Source: Enterococcus_K sp051713825
GTDB taxonomy: Bacteria > Bacillota > Bacilli > Lactobacillales > Enterococcaceae
Direction: 5' to 3'
DNA: 64,000 bases
Assembly (NCBI RefSeq): GCF_051713825.1
Contig: NZ_JBIOQR010000001.1
Coordinates: 62,001-126,000, forward strand
Below, piece after piece: positions 57,081 through 64,000 of this stretch. The position numbers were made by a program, and so were the translations under genes. Below the pieces are notes generated by a model that ran no database searches, had not been told where the DNA came from, and was given only the letters and a program-made list of their open reading frames with translations. The stretch's first letter is position 1. Each line of letters opens with the position of its first letter.

Positions 57081-59229
57081 TCATTCATTGAAATAAGTTA
57101 GCAATCGTTTAGCGATATCCTTAGATATAATGCGTAAAGCAATCGCATCGTTTGAACTATTTGGAAGCATCCACACAACTTTGCTATCTAAAATTATAAA
57201 GTATTGTATTATTTTCTTTTTAAAATCAATTTTATAACCTGAATCTATAAGTTGATCTATTTGTTGTTGATAGAGGACTTTATTTTTTTCTGAACTTGAA
57301 GAAATATGCGGTAGCAGTATAGTGAAACTTTGAGATTGATTTATTGAGAGTAACTGTTGAAATATTTTTTTTGTTTAGATAAGGTAAAACTAATAGGCCT
57401 TTTTGGGCAAGGAGTAAGTCTTTATCTAAAATTTTATGGTAATGCTCAAGCATAATACTACTTTTAGAGGATTCTGTGTGCTCATCCTCATATAAGTGAT
57501 AGCCTAATTGTTTATATGTCCGTAGTCTTTTTTGATACATTCTGTAAATCATTGGGATTGCATAATCGACATAATCATAAACTCTCAGTTCACTTTTTTC
57601 ATCTAGGTTCCGTAACAATCGTCCTAAATATTGTTGTAAATTACTTTTACCAGAGATGGGCATTGTTAGCAACAAGGTATCCAATGCAGGCAAGTCAAAG
57701 CCTTCTCCTGCATAACTGCCTGTTGTTAATAAGACAAAGGAACGTCCTTCTTGTTTTAGGTTCATCAATTCTTTTCGAAGTACTTTATTTTTCAATTTAC
57801 TATTCAATATATAGATTGGCGCATCTAAATCTTTTTCTTCTAATAGTTGATTCAGAATATCTAGATGCTTAACATATCTACTTAAGACTATCACGTGACG
57901 TTTTTCTTTTAGATTTTCACATATATCAAAAACAATTTGGCTATTTCGTTCGTCTGATTCTAACATTAGTTCGTAATTTTCGTGGATGGTAAGTAAGGTA
58001 TTATTTATCTCGTGTTCGCCTAATGAGGTGAAACGCATAAATAGTTTTTGGTCGATATAGATGGGTATTTCTTTTGTTGCAGTATAGGCAATATTTCCCA
58101 ACCGCATATATAGAATATTCTCTAGGTGATCTTCTCTCTTTGGGGTTGCTGTTAGACCGTATAAATAGCGACAATTTGCTGTTTTAATTACATCTTCGAA
58201 GGTTTTTGCGGCCACATGATGTGCTTCATCAACTATAATCATTCCATATTGATTTATTATATCCTTTAGATTATCAAGTTTAGTTAAACTTTGAAACAAA
58301 GCAATGTCGACTAACCCACTTCTGTCCATCTTACCACCATAAATTTTTCCAATCTGAGCTTTTTTCTTTTTACGTCCAGTCTTTGTACGTTCTTCAATCG
58401 GTTCTCCTTCAATTGTTAGGAATTTTTCCAGTTGTGCTTTCCACTGAAGTGCTAAGTTTTTATTGTTTACCAAAACTAAAGCGTTTACTTTTTTATCAGC
58501 AATTAGTTTAGCTGCTATAACGGTCTTTCCAAATCCAGTACCAGCAGAAAGGATTCCCATATCTTGAGCTGCTAACGCCTCTAGAGCTAGATTCTGTTCT
58601 CCGGACAATCTACCATTGAAATCAGCTTTTAGAGTAGTTCCTTGGCTGAGTTTGTCGCTAAAATATGCATTAGGAAATAGCTCGGTAACCTTATTTTTTA
58701 ACCCACGTGGCAAGCAAATTTCATGATCATTTATTTCAGCTAAACTAATTAGTCTAGGGATACCATATGTGGATAATCGTTTTCTTTGCGCAATATAAAA
58801 ATTTTGATTATGGAATGTTGCTAAAAATTTTAACTGGATTAATGCTTTCTTGGAAATTTCAGAACGTTTGATAACAAGCTCATTCTTTGAAATGACTTCT
58901 ATTGAATTGTCAAAACTTTGAGATGTAACTTCGGAGTCATCTAATAATAAAATCTCATTTTGTTTATTTGCTTGAGGTTTAAAGTACTGGACCGGAAGTT
59001 TCTGACCAATTTTATTAATAATGTTATCCACTGTAGTGTATGATATTTTAGGGGTCTGTTCCAATATGCCCCATATATCTTCAATTAGTTTAAAGTGCCT
59101 ATCGATAAAACGACGATAGCCTTTTTTTACTCGTTCCCCTTGTAAAGGTAGAGCGATTAGATTACCAAAACCACCTATAGCAACTTCATCTCTATTTTGT
59201 TCATGGAGAGAAGGATTTGCAAGTATCAA
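57081..59229 (-). pseudogene. Truncated and frameshifted TOTE-type primase-helicase
   Basis: A 649-codon open frame (59229-57280) starts inside an archaeo-eukaryotic primase domain: GGFGNLIALPLQGERVKKGY is its C-terminal motif, with the N-terminal primase and zinc regions missing. A superfamily 2 helicase follows, with SAGTGFGKTVIAAK (Walker A), IIVDEAHHVA (DEAH), YGLTATPKRED and a final QQYLGRLLR. After NKK a run of eight T on the + strand (57365-57372) shifts the frame. In the next frame coding continues (IFQQLLSINQSQSFTILLPH) to a PLD-like tail (YFIILDSKVVWM) ending at 57081. Both ends are therefore broken. Confidence 0.8.
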
Positions 59230-59243
59230 AAGAGGTGGTCATT

Positions 59244-59351
59244 GATTTTTTTAATCGAATCACCTCACCGAAGAAGGAATTAGTTATTTTTTCTAATTCA
59301 GCGCATTTTCCACACTTAGAGGAAAAGGAAAAATTTATGCAACTCGTCTAG
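59244..59351 (+). pseudogene. C-terminal remnant of an alpha/beta hydrolase
   Basis: An open segment on the + strand reads DFFNRITSPKKELVIFSNSA, HFPHLEEKEKFMQLV and stop. This is the end of an alpha/beta-hydrolase fold protein, including the catalytic-His region (NSAHFPHLEE). Nothing of its N-terminal 200 or so residues precedes it; the truncated primase-helicase abuts it head to tail. The following 280 bases hold no gene apart from the palindrome at 59482. Confidence 0.7.
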
Positions 59352-59481
59352 CCTCATCAGTATTTAAATAATGAAAATCAATTTAGCACTGTAACTGAGG
59401 GCGCGTGAGTCATGTAGTTAGGAGTTAAGAAGGTGTTGTAATAGTCTTCAATGGTCTCTCTTTTATGCAATATGTTTATAA

Positions 59482-59536
59482 AATAACAAATAGACCTAAA
59501 CGAAAAGCCGGCTTTTCGTCTAGGTCTATTGTTATT
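59482..59536. terminator. Long near-perfect palindrome, probable bidirectional terminator
   Basis: Two ~27-base arms (AATAACAAATAGACCTA..., centred on AAAAGCC/GGCTTTT at 59510) differ by one mismatch and one extra base. It lies downstream of ppnP and the hydrolase remnant, where both transcripts could end. Confidence 0.65.
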
Positions 59537-59631
59537 TATTCAACAGAATGAAGAGTCATCATCTATCTGAAGAAAGTTACGGTACATAAAAAATCATGTG
59601 ATTTATTTCTCAAAGCGAACCCTTTTATTGA

Positions 59632-59952
59632 TTAGTCTTCTAAATAAGAACAGCAGTAGTCTGCAAAAGTGTTTACTTGAACTTGGAAACTGCTATTTTT
59701 GGGAACGTTGAAGGCTGTGCCGGAAGGGAAGTCTTCCCAGATATCTGAGCTGGCTTGTTTAATTTTCATGCTGCCATTAATGACTTCCATCAATTCAGCG
59801 GCATCTGTAGTAAAGGTGTACTCGCCTGGTTGCATAAAACCGAGAGTAATCATCTTGCCTTCTGTGGTTTGGACAGTACGGCTATTTACTTTACCATCAA
59901 AGTAGACATTGGCTTTTTCAATAATAGTCGCATTTTTAAATTTTTTAGACAT
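59632..59952 (-). CDS. ppnP: Pyrimidine/purine nucleoside phosphorylase PpnP
   Basis: A 106-residue single-cupin protein of the former DUF1255 (YaiE) family, shown in E. coli to phosphorolyse several nucleosides. Matching blocks are KANVYFDGKVNSRTVQT, KMITLGFMQPGEYTFTTDAA, MEVINGSMKI and GTAFNVPKNSSFQVQV. The full length is normal (~94-106 residues). It is transcribed leftward behind GAGGAATATT. Confidence 0.9.
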   Translation of the reverse strand: MSKKFKNATIIEKANVYFDGKVNSRTVQTTEGKMITLGFMQPGEYTFTTDAAELMEVINGSMKIKQASSDIWEDFPSGTAFNVPKNSSFQVQVNTFADYCCSYLED

Positions 59953-60042
59953 AATATTCCTCTTTTCAAAATTAGTAGCTTCATTATATTCATTCTCGTG
60001 AATTTTTGCAAGAGGATGGATAATTATTTGAGAAAAAGTGAA

Positions 60043-60603
60043 CTAGTTGATTCTAGGTGCGTGAACAATAATGACTTTTGCGATGGTATCAGACATATTA
60101 TCCCAGTTATGTGGATGGTCAGAAGGAAAGTGAGCTGAATCGCCTGGATAAAGTCGGATATCTTCATCATCCCAAGAGAAAGTCAGCACACCTTCTAGCA
60201 CAAAGATGAACTCTTCGCCTTCATGTGTATAGGAAGCGGGAATTTCTTTGGTTTCATTGGGCATGATCTCGATGTACTCAGGGGACATTGTTAACTGATC
60301 ACTGAAATGGCCCAGGTCAAAATGAACGACCCTGTTGACTTGCTGTACATAAGGACGATTATAACGTCTAACGATGATGTCTTGTTCGAGTGATGTATTC
60401 TTTTGTGTCTCTTTAGAGAAAAAGGTTGTAATATCCGTATCTAAAATTTCTGCGATGGTATCTAAGTGTTTTACGTCTATTGTGGTAATTCCGCGTTCAA
60501 ACTGAGAAATAAAGCCAGTTGAGAGACCAGTCAATTTCGACATTTCTTTGATGGTCATTTTTTTCTTGTTTCGTAATTGTTTTACTTTTTCGCCTAATTC
60601 CAT
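60043..60603 (-). CDS. XRE-cupin transcription regulator
   Basis: A 186-residue regulator. Residues 5-60 form an XRE helix-turn-helix (KVKQLRNKKKMTIKEMSKLT, GLSTGFISQFERGITT). The C-terminal half is a cupin_2 domain (YTHEGEEFIFVLEGVLTFSW, YPGDSAHFPSDHPHNWDN) that would bind a small ligand. It is divergent from the glycyl-radical operon and is its likely local regulator, perhaps responding to the substrate. ATG behind GGAGGCCCTC. Confidence 0.88.
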   Translation of the reverse strand: MELGEKVKQLRNKKKMTIKEMSKLTGLSTGFISQFERGITTIDVKHLDTIAEILDTDITTFFSKETQKNTSLEQDIIVRRYNRPYVQQVNRVVHFDLGHFSDQLTMSPEYIEIMPNETKEIPASYTHEGEEFIFVLEGVLTFSWDDEDIRLYPGDSAHFPSDHPHNWDNMSDTIAKVIIVHAPRIN

Positions 60604-60685
60604 GAGGGCCTCCTAAAAAAAATTATTGCGTATTCATTATACCTTATACGCGCATCAAATAAATAATAAAGGCGCAAAAGCTTGA

Positions 60686-60699
60686 TGTAAGCGGTTTTT
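60686..60699 (+). promoter_or_regulatory. Possible cre (CcpA) site
   Basis: TGTAAGCGGTTTTT matches the cre pattern TGWNANCGNTNWCA except at the last two positions. It lies about 57 bases upstream of the -35 of the glycyl-radical operon, between divergent genes, consistent with carbon-catabolite control. Confidence 0.35.
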
Positions 60700-60756
60700 T
60701 AGCGCTTTTCACCCTTTCTGTTTGTTCATTTGTGTGAAATTAAATTTAAATAATTG

Positions 60757-60785
60757 TTGATTTATTTCATGAAAGTGAATATAAT
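60757..60785 (+). promoter_or_regulatory. Promoter of the glycyl-radical operon
   Basis: TTGATT (60757-60762) and TATAAT (60780-60785) are separated by 17 bases and lie 27 bases before the activase start. The upstream TGTGTGAAATTAAATTTAAA stretch could include an operator for the XRE-cupin regulator. Confidence 0.75.
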
Positions 60786-60811
60786 GTGAGGGAAGACACA
60801 AAGTGAGGTGA

Positions 60812-61597
60812 ATGAAATTGAAAACGCCCTATATTTTTAATATCCAAAAGTTTTCAGTACATGATGGTCCTGGGATTCGAACGACTATTTTTTTTAAGGG
60901 ATGTCCGATTCGTTGTCTGTGGTGTCATAACCCTGAAAGTCAAAAATATACGCAAGAGGTCATGTTGAACAAGGATGGAGTAGAAGAAGTCGTCGGACAA
61001 CAGTATACGATAGATAAAATTGTGAAAAAAGTTCAATCTGATCAGATTTTTTATGATCAATCGGGTGGGGGTGTGACTTTTTCTGGTGGAGAAGTGATGA
61101 CTCACTCAAGCGAGTATATTGTTGAGTTAGCAAGGCGAATAAAACGCCTGGGGATTTCTATAATGGTGGACACTTGTGGAGTCGCGCCACAAGAGAACTA
61201 TGAGAAAATTCTGCCCTACGTGGATGGTTTTTTATATGATCTAAAGTTCATTGATTCACAATTGCATGAAAGGTATACGCTGAGAGATAACGTGCAAGTC
61301 AAAGAGAACTTAAAATTTATTTCTGATAAAGGAGGGAAGATTTACCTACGCTTAATTTTATTGAAAGGAATTAATGATCAGTTAGAAACAATTGAAGAAA
61401 CGGTCTCTTGGTTGAAGGAGAATAAACTAATTGTTTCAGAGATCAATTTACTTCCTTACCACGATTTCGGTAAAGATAAGTATGACCGCTTAGGAAGAGA
61501 GTGTACCCAAAACTTTGAAAAACCGGACGATGCACAACTACATATTGTGGAAGAGTATTTAGAAAAAGAAGGCTATAACGTCAAAATTGGCGGATAA
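60812..61597 (+). CDS. Glycyl-radical enzyme activating enzyme (radical SAM)
   Basis: A 261-residue radical-SAM protein that puts the glycyl radical on the enzyme encoded next. ATG behind AAGTGAGGTGA. The [4Fe-4S] ligands are Cys31, Cys35 and Cys38 in GCPIRCLWCHN; GGGVTFSGGEVMTH is the SAM-contacting GGE motif. HDGPGIRTTIFFKG is typical of PflA-like activases. It lacks the extra ferredoxin-like cluster insert seen in many activases of diol- and aryl-type enzymes, so it is a compact PflA-type form. Confidence 0.93.
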   Translation: MKLKTPYIFNIQKFSVHDGPGIRTTIFFKGCPIRCLWCHNPESQKYTQEVMLNKDGVEEVVGQQYTIDKIVKKVQSDQIFYDQSGGGVTFSGGEVMTHSSEYIVELARRIKRLGISIMVDTCGVAPQENYEKILPYVDGFLYDLKFIDSQLHERYTLRDNVQVKENLKFISDKGGKIYLRLILLKGINDQLETIEETVSWLKENKLIVSEINLLPYHDFGKDKYDRLGRECTQNFEKPDDAQLHIVEEYLEKEGYNVKIGG

Positions 61598-61651
61598 ATA
61601 AAGGAAAAATAAAAAGATGAAGCATGTAAAGAAAAATAAGGAGGAACCAAA

Positions 61652-64000
61652 ATGTCACATTTAACATTAGAAAAAACAAGAAGAGGCTCAACTGAGCGTA
61701 TTCAACATTTACGAGAAATTAGTGATAATCAGTGTGAACCTTGCGTGTCAATGGAGCGGGCCGTGCTCTTAACAGAAGCTTATAAAAAATATGAAGGAAA
61801 AGTTTCAACACCTGTTTTGCGTGGATTAGCGTTCAAACATATCATGGAAAACAGAACACTTTATATTGAGCGAGGTGGTTTAGTTGTCGGTGAAAAAGGA
61901 CATAAACCGTGGGCTGCGCCAACCTTTCCAGAGCTTTGCTGTCATTCATTAGAAGACATGGATAACATGAACAATCGTGAAAAAGTTTTCTTCCGTGTAT
62001 CTGAAGAAGATCGTAAAATCCAAGAAGAAGTGATTATTCCTTATTGGAAAGACCGAGCTATGATGACACGTATGGAACGTCTATTACCAGATGAATGGCA
62101 CAAACTGTTTAACGCAGGTCTTTATACAGAGTTCTTGATGCAACGGGGTCCAGGGCATACGGTTGCTGACGGAAAGATTTATCAAAAAGGCTACAGTGAT
62201 TTTATCAAAGATATTGAAGCGATGATTGCAAGCCTTGACTACAACAATGACTTAGAAGCGTTGAACAAAAAGGAAGAGCTTGAAGGAATGAAGCTTGTCT
62301 GTGAAGCGATGATTCTCTTTGGCGAACGTTATGCCAAACAAGCGCGCGACTTAGCAGCTGTTGAAACAGATGCACAATGGAAAAAAGAGTTACTAGAATT
62401 AGCTGAAGTTTGTGATGTTGTGCCAAAACATGCGCCAAAAACATTCCGTCAGGCGGTTCAAATGTATTGGTTTACACATATTGGGGTAACCGTTGAGATG
62501 AATAACTGGGATGCCTATTCTCCAGGGAAGTTGGATCAACATCTGGAACCCTTTTATAACCGCGAGATTGAGTCAGGAGAATTGACGCGTGATGAAGCAC
62601 GTGAAATTTTAGAAAACTTATGGATTCAGTTTAATAACCAACCAGCTCCTCCAAAAGTGGGAATTACGCTTAAAGAGAGCGCAACCTATACGGACTTCTG
62701 TAACATCAACACAGGGGCATTGCGTCCAGATGGTACGTCGGGTGTCAGTGATGTGAGTTATTTAATCTTAGAAGTGATGGATGAAATGAAATTATTACAA
62801 CCAAGCTCAAATGTTCAAATTTCTAAGAAGAGTCCGGAAAACTTCTTAAGAGAGGCCTTAAAAGTTTCTCGTAAAGGGTGGGGCCAGCCTGCTTTTTACA
62901 ACTCAGAAGCGATTGTTCAAGAGTTATTATTCTTAGGAAAAGAAATGGATGATATTCGTGAGAGTGGAATTGCCAGCGGATGTGTTGAGACAGGGGTTGC
63001 TGGAAAAGAAGCCTATGTGTTAACGGGTTACTTGAACGTTCCTAAAGTCTTAGAGTTGGTGCAAAATAGAGGATTTGATACCTATAGCAACGAACAAGTT
63101 GGATTGGATTTAGGTGATCCACGTAGCTTCACCTCTTATGAAGAATGGTATGAGGCGTTCTTTAAACAATTAACATATGTGGTTGATGTTAAGGTTGCTG
63201 GAAATAACATTATTGAGCGTATGTATATGGAATCAATGCCTGTGCCACTTTTATCAGTGATTACTGATGACTGTATTAGTGCCGGCGTGGATTACAATGC
63301 TGGAGGCGCACGTTACAACACAAGTTACATCCAATGCGTAGGGGTAGCGACGATTACCGACTCATTAGCGGCTATCAAAAAGAACGTTTTTGAAGACAAA
63401 ACAATGACGATTGATGAGTTATTGGCTGCTTGTAAAGCGGACTTTGAAGGATATGATGAAATTTTCGATCTCGTTCATAATAAAACGCCGAAATACGGAA
63501 ATGATGATGATTATGCCGATCATTTGATGGTTGATGTTGCTGATTCATTACAAGCGACAATTGCAGGCAGAACGACACCAAAAGGAGCAACAACCGTGGT
63601 TGAATTCCTACCAACAACTTGTCACGTGTACTTTGGACAGGTTATGGAGGCAAGTCCGAATGGTCGTCATGCACATATTCCATTACCAGATGGGATTTCA
63701 CCAGAAAAAGGCGCCGATCGTAATGGGCCAACTGCGGTGATTAAATCAGCAGCGAAACTGGATCAATTGAAGACGGGCGGTGCATTGTTGAACCAAAAAT
63801 TCACACCATCTGTTGTGGCAGGCGAAGACGGAATTACGCATATGTCAAGTTTGATTCGTTCATACTTTGCGATGGATGGTCATCACATGCAGTTTAACGT
63901 CATTGATCGGGCAACCTTGATTAAAGCGCAAGAAAATCCGAAAGATTATGAAAACCTCATTGTTCGTGTGGCAGGCTACTCTGATTACTTCAATAACTTA
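61652..64000 (+). CDS. hypD: Glycyl-radical dehydratase, trans-4-hydroxy-L-proline dehydratase-like (3' end outside window)
   Basis: 783 codons are present from ATG behind AAGGAGGAACCAAA, and the frame runs off the edge. The thiyl Cys444 is in ASGCVETGVAG with the neighbouring Glu446. The radical Gly775 is in RVAGYSDYFNN, so only a short C-terminal tail is missing. The sequence closely follows HypD through CCHSLEDMDNMNNREKVFF, NNWDAYSPGKLDQHL, KVGITLKESATYTDF and LLQPSSNVQISKKSPENF. HypD removes water from hydroxyproline to give pyrroline-5-carboxylate. A nearby proC-like gene, expected to the right, would confirm this. Confidence 0.85.
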   Translation, partial: MSHLTLEKTRRGSTERIQHLREISDNQCEPCVSMERAVLLTEAYKKYEGKVSTPVLRGLAFKHIMENRTLYIERGGLVVGEKGHKPWAAPTFPELCCHSLEDMDNMNNREKVFFRVSEEDRKIQEEVIIPYWKDRAMMTRMERLLPDEWHKLFNAGLYTEFLMQRGPGHTVADGKIYQKGYSDFIKDIEAMIASLDYNNDLEALNKKEELEGMKLVCEAMILFGERYAKQARDLAAVETDAQWKKELLELAEVCDVVPKHAPKTFRQAVQMYWFTHIGVTVEMNNWDAYSPGKLDQHLEPFYNREIESGELTRDEAREILENLWIQFNNQPAPPKVGITLKESATYTDFCNINTGALRPDGTSGVSDVSYLILEVMDEMKLLQPSSNVQISKKSPENFLREALKVSRKGWGQPAFYNSEAIVQELLFLGKEMDDIRESGIASGCVETGVAGKEAYVLTGYLNVPKVLELVQNRGFDTYSNEQVGLDLGDPRSFTSYEEWYEAFFKQLTYVVDVKVAGNNIIERMYMESMPVPLLSVITDDCISAGVDYNAGGARYNTSYIQCVGVATITDSLAAIKKNVFEDKTMTIDELLAACKADFEGYDEIFDLVHNKTPKYGNDDDYADHLMVDVADSLQATIAGRTTPKGATTVVEFLPTTCHVYFGQVMEASPNGRHAHIPLPDGISPEKGADRNGPTAVIKSAAKLDQLKTGGALLNQKFTPSVVAGEDGITHMSSLIRSYFAMDGHHMQFNVIDRATLIKAQENPKDYENLIVRVAGYSDYFNNL

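Overview
The window looks like a low-GC Gram-positive chromosome of the order Lactobacillales. It has an enterococcal or close-relative flavour, inferred from the rplM-rpsI context, PerR-type control of dps, a comC-type prepilin peptidase, the phage type and the IS families. I cannot fix the species from sequence alone. No database or folding program was available, so all calls come from motifs, gene order and hand-read sequence.

1..~31680 is the right-hand part of a siphovirus-type prophage whose integrase and early genes lie outside the window. It begins with two DNA methyltransferases, a run of tightly packed small early/middle genes, and an ArpU-type late activator. Next comes a roughly 0.6 kb structured non-coding region with a tRNA-like element inside it (candidate GOLLD/ROOL-class giant phage RNA), then a leftward HicAB pair. 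The late operon follows: HNH endonuclease, probable cos, terminase, portal, ClpP-like protease, capsid, connectors, tail, baseplate and lysis genes. Between the endolysin and attR lies a leftward accessory block (29035..31467). The 3' end of its second transcription unit carries two hairpin repeats that keep the ends of a type I-C CRISPR repeat but have different, compensated stems. These are candidate RNA anti-CRISPRs and the strongest novelty candidate here. The phage is inserted in msrA, whose 3' part remains at 31682..31951.

31950..41700 is host chromosome: a prepilin peptidase, dps behind a PerR-type box, argH and argG (leftward, with an attenuator-like leader before argH), and rplM-rpsI. 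Two same-length ISL3-family copies in opposite orientation, each with its own 8-bp target duplication, flank a MazEF pair.

41614..52791 is an integrative element in the 3' end of rpsI, bounded by 51-bp near-identical repeats. It carries integrase, excisionase-like protein, an HUH replication initiator, a large cruciform that may be its origin, an XRE regulator with three paired operators, and a Sir2-HerA anti-phage pair. An IS1380-family insertion, an unknown gene and a DUF2971 gene complete it.

52792..59351 is a decayed accessory zone. It contains a complete IS66-family element, a Gfo/Idh/MocA oxidoreductase, a third degenerate rpsI-end remnant, a frameshifted and truncated TOTE-type primase-helicase, and the tail of an alpha/beta hydrolase.

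59632..64000 returns to metabolism: ppnP, an XRE-cupin regulator, and a divergent glycyl-radical operon (activase plus a trans-4-hydroxyproline dehydratase-like enzyme) that runs off the right edge.
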